A stretch of 64,000 nt of DNA, taken from positions 124,001-188,000 of the forward strand of contig NZ_JABMCF010000035.1 in assembly GCF_013359815.1 (NCBI RefSeq). The letters run 5' to 3'. Positions 8,361 through 17,192 of this stretch are shown piece after piece. Below the pieces are notes generated by a model. It did not search any database. It saw nothing but the letters and a program-made list of their open reading frames with translations, and was not told the origin of the DNA. A program made the position numbers and the translations under genes. Source of the stretch: Curtobacterium flaccumfaciens. GTDB lineage: Bacteria > Actinomycetota > Actinomycetes > Actinomycetales > Microbacteriaceae. The first letter of the stretch is position 1, and each line of letters opens with the position of its first letter.

Positions 8361-9734
8361 ATGCCGCGTCTGTTCGGTACCGACGGGGTTCGTGGTCTCG
8401 CCAACGGCGAGCTGACGGCCGCGCTCGCACTGGGTCTTGCCCAGGCGAGCGCGGCCGTCCTCACACACGGACACCATGCCGACGCCCGCCGGGCGTCGGG
8501 CCGACCGCGCCCGCGCGCGGTCCTCGCGCGTGACCCGCGCGTCTCCGGCGAGTTCCTCGGTGCCGCCGTCGCGGCCGGGCTCGCCTCGGCCGGCGTCGAC
8601 GTGCTCGACGCCGGGGTCATCCCCACCCCCGCCGCGGCGTTCCTCGTCGCGGACATCGACGCCGACTTCGGCGTGATGATCTCCGCATCGCACAACCCCG
8701 CTCCCGACAACGGGATCAAGTTCTTCGCCACGGGTGGCCGCAAGCTGCCGGACGAGGTCGAGGACCGCATCGAAGCGGCCATGCACGACCACTCCGCACC
8801 CACCCCCACCGGCATCGACGTCGGGCGCATCTCGCGGTTCGCCGACGCCGAGGACCGCTACGTGGTGCACCTGCTCGGTACGTTGCCGCACCGGCTCGAC
8901 GGCATCCACGTCGTGCTCGACTGCGCCAACGGTGCCGCCGCCGGCGTCTCCCCCGAGGTCTTCGTCAACGCGGGTGCCCGCGTGACGCTCATCGGTGCCG
9001 ACCCCGACGGCTGGAACATCAACGACGGCGTCGGTTCGACCCACATCGACAACCTCGCCCGCGCGGTGCTCGAGCACGGTGCCGACGTCGGCATCGCGCA
9101 CGACGGGGACGCGGACCGCTGCCTGGCGGTCGACGCCGCGGGCAACGCGATCGACGGTGACCAGATCATGGCGATCCTCGCGCTGTCCCTGCAGGAGCGC
9201 GGACGGCTGAAGGACGACACCCTCGTCGCGACGGTCATGTCGAACCTCGGGCTGAAGCGCGCCATGGCCGACGCGGGCATCACCGTGATCGAGGCCGGCG
9301 TGGGCGACCGCTACGTGCTCGAGAAGATGACCGAGGGCGACTACTCCATCGGTGGCGAGCAGTCCGGTCACATCATCTTCAACGAGTTCGCCACCACGGG
9401 TGACGGCATCCTGACCGGGCTGCACCTGGTCGCCGAGATGGCGCGCACGGGCAAGACCCTGCAGGAGCTCGCCTCGTGCATGACGGTGTTCCCGCAGGTG
9501 CTGCTCAACGTCCGGGGCGTCGATCGTCACGGGCTCGCCGACCAGGGTGTGCAGGACGCCATCGCCGCCGCCAGTGAGGCGCTCGGGGACAGCGGCCGTG
9601 TGCTGCTCCGTCCGTCGGGCACCGAGCCGGTCGTTCGCGTGATGGTCGAGGCCGCTTCGCAGGACGACGCCCAGCGCATCGCCGAGGAGCTCGCCGCCGT
9701 CGTGCAGGACCGCCTGGCGCTCGACGCCGCGTAG
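8361..9734 (+). CDS. glmM: Phosphoglucosamine mutase
   Basis: GlmM interconverts glucosamine-6-phosphate and glucosamine-1-phosphate, the step after GlmS on the way to UDP-GlcNAc and peptidoglycan. The 457-residue product starts [12 protein letters not shown] as usual and has the phosphoserine loop ISASHNP (phosphorylated Ser at about 110), the metal loop HDGDADR, the sugar loop GGEQSGH and the phosphate-binding RPSGTEP near the C-terminus. It lies directly behind rpsI, a common order in actinobacteria, and glmS is 3 kb away on the same strand. Confidence 0.97.
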   Translation: MPRLFGTDGVRGLANGELTAALALGLAQASAAVLTHGHHADARRASGRPRPRAVLARDPRVSGEFLGAAVAAGLASAGVDVLDAGVIPTPAAAFLVADIDADFGVMISASHNPAPDNGIKFFATGGRKLPDEVEDRIEAAMHDHSAPTPTGIDVGRISRFADAEDRYVVHLLGTLPHRLDGIHVVLDCANGAAAGVSPEVFVNAGARVTLIGADPDGWNINDGVGSTHIDNLARAVLEHGADVGIAHDGDADRCLAVDAAGNAIDGDQIMAILALSLQERGRLKDDTLVATVMSNLGLKRAMADAGITVIEAGVGDRYVLEKMTEGDYSIGGEQSGHIIFNEFATTGDGILTGLHLVAEMARTGKTLQELASCMTVFPQVLLNVRGVDRHGLADQGVQDAIAAASEALGDSGRVLLRPSGTEPVVRVMVEAASQDDAQRIAEELAAVVQDRLALDAA

Positions 9735-9752
9735 GTTCCCCTCCGCCGCTCA

Positions 9753-9816
9753 CGGAACCAGGTTCCGGACACAGCACCGCGTTCTTCCGTGGTGTGGTGT
9801 CCGGAACCTGGTTCCG
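9753..9816. terminator. Bidirectional terminator between glmM and coaA
   Basis: Twenty-base arms (9753-9772 and 9797-9816) are perfect reverse complements, and pairing resumes past a two-base mismatch. The element lies between two convergent genes and can serve both strands. Confidence 0.85.
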
Positions 9817-9827
9817 GGCGTCTCCGC

Positions 9828-10772
9828 TCAGATCTTGCGGAGCAGAACCGAGTTCACCTTGTGGTTCGCGCCCTTCTTCAGCACCAGGGTGGCGCGGGAG
9901 CGCGTGGGCAGCACGTTCTCGATCAGGTTCGGCTCGTTGATCGCCCGCCAGACCTCGGTCGCCGTCCGGACCGCGTCCTCACGCGAGAGCGAGGCGAACC
10001 GGTGGAAGAACGAGTCGGGGCTCGAGAACGCCTCTTCCTGCAGGGCGAGGAAGCGGTCGACGTACCAGGACTCGATGTCCTTCGTCTTCGCGTCCACGTA
10101 GATCGTGAAGTCGAACAGGTCGGACAGCGCGAGCCGCCCGTGCACCGGGGGCGCCAGCACGTTGAGGCCCTCGACGATGAGCACGTCGGGCTGCCGGACG
10201 ACGATCTCGGCATCGGGCACGATGTCGTAGACCAGGTGCGAGTAGTACGGCGCGCGGACCTCGGTCGCCCCGCTCTTCACCTGGCTCACGAAGCGCAGCA
10301 GGGAGCGGCGGTCGTACGACTCCGGGAAGCCCTTGCGGTCCATGATCCCGCGGCGCTCGAGCTCGGCGTTCGGGTACAGGAAGCCGTCGGTCGTCACGAG
10401 CTCCACACGAGGGGTGTCCGGCCAACGCTTCGTCAGCTCGCGCAGCAGACGGGCGACGGTGGACTTGCCGACCGCGACGGAACCCGCGACGCCGATGACG
10501 AACGGCGTGCGCCCGGCGCGCTCCCCGAGGAACCGGCTCGTCTCGGCGTGCAGGTTCCGCGCGCCGGCGGCGTAGAGCGTGAGCAGGCGGGACAACGGCA
10601 GGTAGACCTCCTGCACCTCCTGCATGTCCAACCGGTCGCCGAGACCGCGCAGCTGCACGATCTCGGTCTCGGTGAGCGACAGGTGCTCCTTCGGGGCGAG
10701 CTGGGACCACTCGTCACGCGGGATCTCCACGAACGGGGTCGGGTGCGCGACGGCGGTCTCCGAGAACGGCAT
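9828..10772 (-). CDS. coaA: Pantothenate kinase, type I
   Basis: CoaA phosphorylates pantothenate, the first step of coenzyme A synthesis. The 314-residue product has the P-loop [12 protein letters not shown], the DGFLYPN segment, the family's [11 protein letters not shown], the LIVEGLNVL strand and [17 protein letters not shown]. Length and order match type I (bacterial) enzymes, which are feedback-inhibited by CoA. The ATG at 10772 has a TACGCT -10 box seven bases away and no ribosome-binding site. Confidence 0.96.
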   Translation of the reverse strand: MPFSETAVAHPTPFVEIPRDEWSQLAPKEHLSLTETEIVQLRGLGDRLDMQEVQEVYLPLSRLLTLYAAGARNLHAETSRFLGERAGRTPFVIGVAGSVAVGKSTVARLLRELTKRWPDTPRVELVTTDGFLYPNAELERRGIMDRKGFPESYDRRSLLRFVSQVKSGATEVRAPYYSHLVYDIVPDAEIVVRQPDVLIVEGLNVLAPPVHGRLALSDLFDFTIYVDAKTKDIESWYVDRFLALQEEAFSSPDSFFHRFASLSREDAVRTATEVWRAINEPNLIENVLPTRSRATLVLKKGANHKVNSVLLRKI

Positions 10773-10779
10773 GGGATCG

Positions 10780-10785
10780 AGCGTA
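10780..10785 (-). promoter_or_regulatory. -10 box (TACGCT) for a leaderless coaA transcript
   Basis: On the minus strand TACGCT ends seven bases before the coaA ATG, so the message would begin at or next to the start codon. Confidence 0.45.
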
Positions 10786-10787
10786 CA

Positions 10788-10843
10788 GACGGGAGGCCCG
10801 GGGCACGTGAGCCGACCGGCTCACGCGCCCCGGGCCTCCCGTC
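10788..10843 (-). terminator. Terminator after the glutathione peroxidase gene
   Basis: Seventeen-base G/C-rich arms (10788-10804 and 10827-10843) are perfect reverse complements, and GTGAGCCG/CGGCTCAC pairs inside. It lies just downstream of the peroxidase gene and just upstream of the coaA -10 box. Confidence 0.8.
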
Positions 10844-10877
10844 CAGTGCTCGGTGCGCGTCCGCAGGACGCGACGCG

Positions 10878-11363
10878 TCAGGCGGGGAGGGCCGCCTCGA
10901 TGGCGGCGACGACCTCTGGGGCGTCCGGCTTCGTGGTGGGGCGGAAGCGCGTGACGGTGCCGTCGGGGGCGACGAGGAACTTCTCGAAGTTCCAGGCGAC
11001 CCGGCCGGCCTTGCCGTCGGCGTCCGGGGTCTCCTTGAGGGCCTGGTAGAGCGGGTGGGCGCTCTTGCCGTTGACCTTGACCTTCTCGGACATCGGGAAC
11101 GTGACGCCCCAGGTGGTGGAGCAGTACTCGTCGATCGCCTCGGACGAGCCGAGCTCCTGCAGGAACTGGTTGCTCGGGAAGCCCAGCACCGTGAACCCGC
11201 GGGGGCCGTACTGCTTCTGCAGGGCCTCGAGCTGCTCGTACTGCGGGGCGAGGCCGCACCGGGAGGCGACGTTCACGACCAGTACGGCCTTGTCGGCGTA
11301 GGCGCCGAACGTGGTGTCCTCGCCGTGCAGCGTGGTGATGGCGATGTCGTCGAAGCGTCCCAT
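10878..11363 (-). CDS. Glutathione peroxidase-family thiol peroxidase
   Basis: A 161-residue thioredoxin-fold peroxidase with the family motifs NVASRCG (peroxidatic Cys at 36), GFPSNQF (Gln at 66) and AWNFEKF (Trp 124, Asn 125), which form the catalytic tetrad. A second Cys at about 81 could be the resolving residue of thioredoxin-dependent members. Actinobacteria generally lack glutathione, so mycothiol or thioredoxin is the likelier reductant. It reduces hydroperoxides in the cytoplasm. The TAGCGT -10 box overlaps the stop codon of the upstream ATPase gene. Confidence 0.93.
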   Translation of the reverse strand: MGRFDDIAITTLHGEDTTFGAYADKAVLVVNVASRCGLAPQYEQLEALQKQYGPRGFTVLGFPSNQFLQELGSSEAIDEYCSTTWGVTFPMSEKVKVNGKSAHPLYQALKETPDADGKAGRVAWNFEKFLVAPDGTVTRFRPTTKPDAPEVVAAIEAALPA

Positions 11364-11370
11364 GGCCCGG

Positions 11371-11376
11371 ACGCTA
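11371..11376 (-). promoter_or_regulatory. -10 box (TAGCGT) for a leaderless peroxidase transcript
   Basis: The box ends seven bases before the peroxidase ATG and shares its first three bases (TAG) with the stop codon of the ATPase gene upstream. Confidence 0.45.
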
Positions 11377-12561
11377 GTCCACGATGTCGAGATCGGCCTG
11401 ACGGCGGACGAACTCGCCCATGTTCGGCACCGTGAACGCCACCTTGCCGCGCTCGGGCGCGTAGATGATGCCCTTCTCGATCAGTCCCTGTCGTGCCGGG
11501 CTGGTCCCCTTCGGTTCCGCACCGAGGCGCGATGCCACGACGGCAGTCCCGGAGACGCCGGCCGGGTCGTCCGACATCGCCACGAGGTACTGCCGCTCGG
11601 CGGGTGTGGCACGGTCCCAGCGGGCCGGGAAGAAACCGCTGTCGAGTTCTGCGTTGCCGCGGTCGACGGCAGCTGCTGCGTCATCGTGGGTGATCCGTCG
11701 GTCGGCCGCGAGGTCCCACGCCGCCGCCCCGTAGGTCTGGAGGTAGTACGGGTACCCGCCCGAGGCATCGATGAGGAGATCGAGCGCCGCGGCGTCGAAA
11801 GTCACCCCGGAGCGGGCGGCCGGAACGGTGAGTGCGTCAGCGGCTGCTCCCGACGGCAGTGACCCGATCTCCCGGTAGTCGAAGAGGCGCTCGGCGTAGG
11901 ACCGCGCCGCAGTGAGCTTGGCCGGCACGTTCGGCAGACCGGCCCCCACCATCACGAAGGGCCACCCACGTTGTCCGGCCCGGTGCTGGACGGACAGCAG
12001 CGCAGAGAGCAACTCGAGGTCGAGGTCCTGGACCTCGTCGATGAAGAGTGCGAGCGCCCGGTTCTGCTCCCGCAGCGCGGGGGCGAGGTCCTCGACCAGT
12101 TCCTCGAGGTCGATCTCGATGACGCCGGAGTCCGCGCGACCCTCGACGGCGGAGAACCCCAGGTCGAAGCCGATGTTCCCGAAGTGCACACCGAACGACG
12201 TGACCGTGCCGAGCGCGCGCTGCACGGCTGCGCTGACCGAGTGGCCGCGGGCGAGGCGACGTGCTGCGAGCGCGATCTCCCGCGCGAGCCTCCGTCGAGC
12301 ACCCTCTCGGCCGGACACGCTCGTCTGCCCTTCGACGTCGACCACCAACCACTCCGCGGCGTCAGCCTGCATGCGGAACTGGTTGAGGAGGACGGTCTTC
12401 CCGACCCCACGCAGCCCGTGGAGGATCATGCTGCGCGTTCCGAGCGCGCGCCGCGACCGTGCCACGACGAGGTCGAACGCCTCGATCTCGGCGTCGCGTC
12501 CGACCAGCTCCGGGGGGCGCAGGCCGGCGCCTGGCGAGTACGGGTTGAGTGCGGCGTGCAT
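11374..12561 (-). CDS. AAA/STAND-like ATPase of unknown role
   Basis: A 395-residue cytoplasmic protein with the P-loop GLRGVGKT (residues 49-56), a Walker B ALFIDEVQDL (Asp 175, Glu 176) and an ELVGRDAEIEAF lead-in typical of Orc/Cdc6-like and STAND-type ATPases. The C-terminal third (about 290-395) looks like a winged-helix region with a QGLIEKGIIYAPERGKVAF stretch. Such genes occur singly in many actinobacteria and their function is unknown. No partner gene is adjacent: it diverges from glmS and precedes the peroxidase gene. Confidence 0.8.
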   Translation of the reverse strand: MHAALNPYSPGAGLRPPELVGRDAEIEAFDLVVARSRRALGTRSMILHGLRGVGKTVLLNQFRMQADAAEWLVVDVEGQTSVSGREGARRRLAREIALAARRLARGHSVSAAVQRALGTVTSFGVHFGNIGFDLGFSAVEGRADSGVIEIDLEELVEDLAPALREQNRALALFIDEVQDLDLELLSALLSVQHRAGQRGWPFVMVGAGLPNVPAKLTAARSYAERLFDYREIGSLPSGAAADALTVPAARSGVTFDAAALDLLIDASGGYPYYLQTYGAAAWDLAADRRITHDDAAAAVDRGNAELDSGFFPARWDRATPAERQYLVAMSDDPAGVSGTAVVASRLGAEPKGTSPARQGLIEKGIIYAPERGKVAFTVPNMGEFVRRQADLDIVD

Positions 12562-12568
12562 CGAGGAG

Positions 12569-12574
12569 ACTCTA
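12569..12574 (-). promoter_or_regulatory. -10 box (TAGAGT) of the ATPase gene
   Basis: TAGAGT on the minus strand ends seven bases before the ATG at 12561, again a leaderless arrangement. Confidence 0.45.
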
Positions 12575-12664
12575 CGCGTGTCTAACGGTTTCCGCAGAAT
12601 GGCACCGATTGTGCTCGATTCGCTCCCCTCGGTCGCTTCGCAGGGTCGGCGTCCAGGCAGACCG

Positions 12665-12670
12665 TAGGAT
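12665..12670 (+). promoter_or_regulatory. -10 box (TAGGAT) of glmS
   Basis: TAGGAT ends seven bases before the glmS ATG. There is no room for a glmS ribozyme between promoter and start, and none is seen. Confidence 0.5.
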
Positions 12671-12677
12671 CGGTTCC

Positions 12678-14525
12678 ATGTGTGGAATCGTCGGCTACGT
12701 CGGCAGCAACAGCAGCCAGGACGTCCTCCTCGGTGGCCTCCGTCGCCTCGAGTACCGCGGCTACGACTCGGCGGGCATCGCCGTCGTCGACCCAGCCGGA
12801 GACCTCGTGTCGGCCAAGAAGGCCGGCAAGCTCCAGGCCCTGGTCGACGAGCTCGAGTCGTCGCCCATCCCGGACGGCACGACGGGCATCGGGCACACCC
12901 GCTGGGCGACCCACGGTGGCCCGACCGACGGCAACGCCCACCCGCACCTGGCCGACGGCGACAAGCTCGCCCTCATCCACAACGGCATCATCGAGAACTT
13001 CTCCGAGCTCCGCGCCGAACTGCAGGCCGAGGGCATCGAGTTCCGCAGCGAGACCGACTCCGAGGTCGCCGCGCACCTGGTCGGACGGGCCTTCCGCGAC
13101 ACCGGTGACCTGACCGCAGCCATGCAGCAGGCCGTGCAGCGGCTCGAAGGGGCCTTCACGCTCCTCGTCGTGCACGCCGACCAGCCCGGCGTCGTCGTCG
13201 GTGCCCGTCGCAACTCGCCCCTGGTGGTCGGGCTCGGCGACGGTGAGAACTTCATGGGCTCGGACGTCGCCGCCTTCGTCGCCCACACGCAGCGCGCGCT
13301 GTCGATCGGGCAGGACGAGATCGCCACGATCCGCCCCGACGGCGTGGACGTCGTCCACTTCGACGGCACCCCGGCCACACCGACCGAGTTCGAGGTCAAC
13401 TGGGACGCCTCCGCCGCCGACAAGGGCGGCTGGAGCTCGTTCATGGCGAAGGAGATCAGCGAGGAGCCCGAGGCCGTCGCGAAGACGATCCTCGGTCGCG
13501 TCCACGACGGCGCCGTCACGCTGACCGACCTCGACCCGATCGCCGAGCGCCTGGCGACGGTCGACCGCGTCATCGTGATCGCCTGCGGTACCGCCGCCTA
13601 CGCCGGCATCCTCGGCAAGTACGCCATCGAACAGTGGGCCCGCATCCCGGTCGAGGTCGAGCTCGCGCACGAGTTCCGCTACCGCGACCCGGTGCTGAAC
13701 GAGCGCACCCTGGTCGTCTCGATCAGCCAGTCCGGCGAGACCATGGACACGCTCATGGCGGTCAAGTACGCCCGCGAGCAGGGCGCGCAGGTCCTGTCGA
13801 TCTGCAACACCCAGGGCGCCACGATCCCGCGTGAGTCCGACGCCGTGATCTACACGCACGCCGGGCCCGAGGTCGCCGTCGCGTCGACCAAGGCCTTCAT
13901 CGCCCAGGGCGTCGCGCTCTACCTGCTCGGGTTGCACCTGGCGACGCTGCGCGGCACGCTCACCACCGAGCAGATCGCCGAGCAGGTGGCCGAGCTCGAG
14001 GGGCTCGCCCCGAAGCTGCAGCAGACCATCGAGGATGCCGCCGGCATCAAGGACCTGGCGCGCTGGATGGCGGACACCCGGAGCGTGCTGTTCCTCGGCC
14101 GCCACGTCGGCTACCCGATCGCGCTCGAGGGTGCCCTCAAGCTCAAGGAGCTCGCGTACATCCACGCAGAGGGCTTCGCCGCCGGTGAGCTGAAGCACGG
14201 CCCGATCGCACTGATCGAGCCGGGCCAGATCGTCTTCGTCATCGTGCCCTCGCCGCGCGACCCCCGATCGCTGCACCCGAAGGTCGTCTCGAACATCCAG
14301 GAGATCCGCGCACGCGGTGCCCGGGTGATCGCGATCGCCGAAGAGGGCGACGCCGCGGTGCTGCCGTTCGCCGACGAGGTCCTGCGGATCCCGCTGGCGA
14401 CCCCGCTGTTCGAGCCGCTGCTCGCCGTGGCACCGCTGCACATGTTCGGCATGGAGCTCGCCGCGGCCAAGGGCCTCGACGTCGACCAGCCACGCAACCT
14501 CGCGAAGTCGGTCACCGTCGAGTAG
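12678..14525 (+). CDS. glmS: Glutamine-fructose-6-phosphate aminotransferase (isomerizing)
   Basis: GlmS makes glucosamine-6-phosphate from fructose-6-phosphate and glutamine, the entry step to UDP-GlcNAc and peptidoglycan. The 615-residue product has the class-II glutaminase domain (1 to about 235) with catalytic Cys 2 in MCGIVGYVG, HTRWATHG and HNGIIENF, then two SIS isomerase domains with SISQSGETMDT, CNTQGATIPRESD and FLGRHVGYPIALEGALKLKE, ending LAKSVTVE. The length is normal. The ATG at 12678 is required because Cys must be residue 2. Confidence 0.98.
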   Translation: MCGIVGYVGSNSSQDVLLGGLRRLEYRGYDSAGIAVVDPAGDLVSAKKAGKLQALVDELESSPIPDGTTGIGHTRWATHGGPTDGNAHPHLADGDKLALIHNGIIENFSELRAELQAEGIEFRSETDSEVAAHLVGRAFRDTGDLTAAMQQAVQRLEGAFTLLVVHADQPGVVVGARRNSPLVVGLGDGENFMGSDVAAFVAHTQRALSIGQDEIATIRPDGVDVVHFDGTPATPTEFEVNWDASAADKGGWSSFMAKEISEEPEAVAKTILGRVHDGAVTLTDLDPIAERLATVDRVIVIACGTAAYAGILGKYAIEQWARIPVEVELAHEFRYRDPVLNERTLVVSISQSGETMDTLMAVKYAREQGAQVLSICNTQGATIPRESDAVIYTHAGPEVAVASTKAFIAQGVALYLLGLHLATLRGTLTTEQIAEQVAELEGLAPKLQQTIEDAAGIKDLARWMADTRSVLFLGRHVGYPIALEGALKLKELAYIHAEGFAAGELKHGPIALIEPGQIVFVIVPSPRDPRSLHPKVVSNIQEIRARGARVIAIAEEGDAAVLPFADEVLRIPLATPLFEPLLAVAPLHMFGMELAAAKGLDVDQPRNLAKSVTVE

Positions 14526-14533
14526 TCGCGACG

Positions 14534-14929
14534 GTGATCATCGGGATCGGGGTCGACGTGGTCGACCTGGAGCGGTTCGAACGGGTGCTGGAGCGCACAC
14601 CGGCGATGCGGGCGCGGCTGTTCACGCCGTCCGAGCAGGTCCGTGACGGCGAACCCCGGCCGATCGCGTCCCTCGCCGCACGGTTCGCTGCCAAGGAAGC
14701 CCTGATCAAGGCCTTCGGGTCGAGTGCCGGGCTGAGCTGGCAGGACCTCGAGGTCGTGTCCGACGACCAGCGGAACCCGTCGCTCACCCTGCACCAGGGC
14801 GCCCGGCAGGTGGCGGACGCGCGTGGCGTGACGAGCGTGCACCTGTCGCTCTCGCATGATGGAGGGATCGCGACCGCGTTCGTGGTCCTGGAAGGAACAG
14901 ACGTGGTCCTGGAAGGAACGGTCCGGTGA
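14534..14929 (+). CDS. acpS: Holo-[acyl-carrier-protein] synthase
   Basis: AcpS transfers 4'-phosphopantetheine from CoA to acyl carrier protein. The 131-residue product has the two metal/CoA motifs: IIGIGVDVVDLERFE near the start and RFAAKEALIKAFG in the middle, plus HLSLSHDGGIATAFVVLE. The start is the GTG eight bases after the glmS stop, so glmS, acpS and alr form one unit. The last 14 residues come from a 21-base in-frame tandem duplication that repeats VVLEGT, and the stop overlaps the next start (GTGA). Confidence 0.94.
   Translation: MIIGIGVDVVDLERFERVLERTPAMRARLFTPSEQVRDGEPRPIASLAARFAAKEALIKAFGSSAGLSWQDLEVVSDDQRNPSLTLHQGARQVADARGVTSVHLSLSHDGGIATAFVVLEGTDVVLEGTVR
14881..14919 (+). repeat. 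21-base-period tandem duplication at the end of acpS
   Basis: The 18-base string CGTGGTCCTGGAAGGAAC occurs at 14881-14898 and 14902-14919. Both copies contain GGAAGGAA, and the second one is the ribosome-binding site of the following racemase gene (GTG at 14926). Confidence 0.9.
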
Positions 14930-16029
14930 GTGCGTTCACCGGCATCACCGTCGATCGCGGAGCCCTGATCGAGAACTACGCGACGATCGCCGACCGGGTC
15001 GCACCGGCCGGGGTCATCGCCGTCGTCAAGGCGAACGCCTACGGCCACGGGGCCCTCGACGCCGCGCAGGCCTTCGTGGACGCCGGAGCCGAGTGGCTCG
15101 GGGTCGCCGACATCGACGAGGCCGTCGCGCTCCGTCAGGGCGGCATCGACGAGGGGGTCCGGATCCTCGCGTGGCTGCACGCCCCCGACGAGGACTTCCG
15201 TCGCGCCGCGCAGTTCGACGTCACGCCCGCGGTGTCGAGCGTCGAGCAGCTCTCCGCAGCAGCCGACTCCGACGTCCGCGCCGTGCACCTGTGCGTCGAC
15301 ACCGGCCTGAGCCGCAACGGTGCGGTCGAATCCGAGTGGGCCGAGCTCTTCGCGACCGCCGGCGCCCTGGCCCGCGGCGGCAACCGCACCCGGGTCGAGG
15401 GGCTCATGTCCCACCTGTCGAACGCGTCGCGCACCGACGACCTCGACCAGGACGCCGCACTGCAGCGGGCGCTGGACGGCCTCGCCGCGAACGGCATCGT
15501 GCCGGACGTGGTGCACCTCGCCGCGAGTGCCGCGAGCATCGCCGTGCCGGAGACCCGCCACGACCTGTCCCGCGTCGGACTCGCCCTGTACGGGCTGAGC
15601 CCCTTCGACGGTCGCACCTCTGCCGACCTGGGGCTGCGCCCGGCGATGCGGGTCACCGCCGCCGTGCTCCGCACCGTGCCGGTCGCTGCGGGCGACGGTG
15701 TCTCCTACGGCTACACCTGGCGCGCCGAGACGGACACCCGTCTCGCCGTGATCGGCCTCGGCTACGCGGACGGCTTCGACCGCGACTTCGGCAACCGGGT
15801 CTCGGTGCGGATCGGAGACCGGACGTTCCCGGTGGTCGGACGCGTCGCGATGAACGCCATGCACGTCGACATCGGCGACGCCGACGTGCAGGTCGGCGAC
15901 GAGGCGGTGCTGTGGGGCGACCCCGCGAACGGCGACCCCGCCGTCGAGGACTGGGCCGACGCCATCGGCACGATCAACTACGAGGTGGTCGCCCGGATCG
16001 GCCGCAGCGTGGAACGGAGGACGACGTGA
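14926..16029 (+). CDS. alr: Alanine racemase paralogue 1
   Basis: A 367-residue fold-type III PLP enzyme. The PLP lysine is in VVKANAYGHG (Lys 35), the second catalytic base in GVSYGYTW, and the usual LALYG motif is present. Such enzymes make D-alanine for peptidoglycan. The motif that is normally M-D-Q near the C-terminus, where the Asp and backbone help bind the substrate carboxylate, reads M-N-A here. The gene overlaps acpS (GTGA) and the second paralogue (GTGA), with GGAAGGA eight bases upstream. The substrate may be Ala or another amino acid. Confidence 0.88.
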   Translation: MSAFTGITVDRGALIENYATIADRVAPAGVIAVVKANAYGHGALDAAQAFVDAGAEWLGVADIDEAVALRQGGIDEGVRILAWLHAPDEDFRRAAQFDVTPAVSSVEQLSAAADSDVRAVHLCVDTGLSRNGAVESEWAELFATAGALARGGNRTRVEGLMSHLSNASRTDDLDQDAALQRALDGLAANGIVPDVVHLAASAASIAVPETRHDLSRVGLALYGLSPFDGRTSADLGLRPAMRVTAAVLRTVPVAAGDGVSYGYTWRAETDTRLAVIGLGYADGFDRDFGNRVSVRIGDRTFPVVGRVAMNAMHVDIGDADVQVGDEAVLWGDPANGDPAVEDWADAIGTINYEVVARIGRSVERRTT

Positions 16030-17192
16030 GCTCCGCACCGCTGCGTCAGGCGCGCATCGACCTCGACGCCTACCGGGCCAACCTCGACCGTGTCCGCGAG
16101 TGGATGGACCCGGTCGCCGTCATGGCGATCATGAAGGCCGACGCGTACGGGCACGGCCTCGAGCCGATCGCGCTCGCCGCGGTCGACGCCGGCATCCGCT
16201 GGATCGGTGTGCTGACGGTGCCCGCAGCGCTGCGCCTACGCTCGATCGGCGTCGGCGAGGACGTCCACCTGTTCACCTGGCAGCACGACCCCGACCTGGA
16301 CTTCCGTGACGCCATCGACTCGGCCGTCGACCTCGGCGTCTCGAACGTCGCCGAGCTGCAGCGCATCATCGACGCCGTCGACCAGCGCCCGGCCCGAGTG
16401 CACCTCGGCGTCGACTCCGGCCTGCACCGCGACGGCGCGACCCCGGCGGACTGGCCGGCGCTCGTCGAGCTCGCCCGTGACGCCCAGCGGAACGGCCGCA
16501 TCGAGGTCGTCGCCGCGTACACGCACCTGGCCGAGGCGTCCGACCACGAGGACAGCGCCGCGGTCGCCGTGTTCGACGCCGCGATCGAGATCGCCGAGGA
16601 CCTGGGACTCGATGTCCCGATGGAGCACGTCGCCGCGTCGCTCGCGGGGCTGGAGCGCAAGGAGTTCCGCAAGGACATGGTCCGGATGGGCGCGAACCTG
16701 TTCGGCATCCCCGGAGCCGACGGGGTCTCGGCGGCCGACCTCGGACTCGAGCCGGTGATGACCCTGACCGCGTCGGTCGCGAAGACGAAGCGCGTCCCCG
16801 TCGACACCGGCGTCTCCTACGACTACACGTACCGCACGGCGACCGAGACGACCCTGGCGCTCGTGCCCGTCGGGTACGCCGACGGGGTCCCGCGTCTGGC
16901 GCAGGGCCGCATCGAGGTCGCGATCGGCGGCAAGCGCTACCCGATCGCCGGCCGCGTCGCGATGGACCAGTTCCTGGTGGACGTCGGCGAGGACGACGTG
17001 CAGACCGGCGACACCGTCGTGCTGTTCGGCACCGGCGAGCACGACGAGATGACCGTGCTCGAGTGGGGCGCGGCGCTCGAGACCATCGGCGAGGAGATCG
17101 TCTGCCGCATCGGCAGCCGCGTGCCCCGGTTCTACGAGGGCCACGACATCGAGGGACGGGTCGGGGAGTACCTGCGGGGCGAGCGGCCGTGA
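16026..17192 (+). CDS. alr: Alanine racemase paralogue 2
   Basis: A second, full-length (388 residues) fold-type III racemase directly behind the first. The PLP lysine is in IMKADAYGHG (Lys 37), the catalytic Tyr is in GVSYDYTY, and the canonical M-D-Q motif is kept (VAMDQFLVDVG). In contrast, the segment that usually reads LALYGLSP is ANLFGIPGADG, so substrate contacts have changed in the opposite place from paralogue 1. The tandem pair suggests one is the housekeeping alanine racemase and the other is specialised. Starts and stops overlap on both sides (GTGA), so the genes are coupled. Confidence 0.88.
   Translation: MSSAPLRQARIDLDAYRANLDRVREWMDPVAVMAIMKADAYGHGLEPIALAAVDAGIRWIGVLTVPAALRLRSIGVGEDVHLFTWQHDPDLDFRDAIDSAVDLGVSNVAELQRIIDAVDQRPARVHLGVDSGLHRDGATPADWPALVELARDAQRNGRIEVVAAYTHLAEASDHEDSAAVAVFDAAIEIAEDLGLDVPMEHVAASLAGLERKEFRKDMVRMGANLFGIPGADGVSAADLGLEPVMTLTASVAKTKRVPVDTGVSYDYTYRTATETTLALVPVGYADGVPRLAQGRIEVAIGGKRYPIAGRVAMDQFLVDVGEDDVQTGDTVVLFGTGEHDEMTVLEWGAALETIGEEIVCRIGSRVPRFYEGHDIEGRVGEYLRGERP

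Noticed and set aside
12600-12677. glmS ribozyme
   Set aside because: The gap to the divergent ATPase gene is short and the -10 box ends seven bases before the ATG, leaving no 5' leader.
12582-14441. A 619-codon minus-strand frame across glmS
   Set aside because: It is an antisense shadow of glmS with no recognisable protein features.
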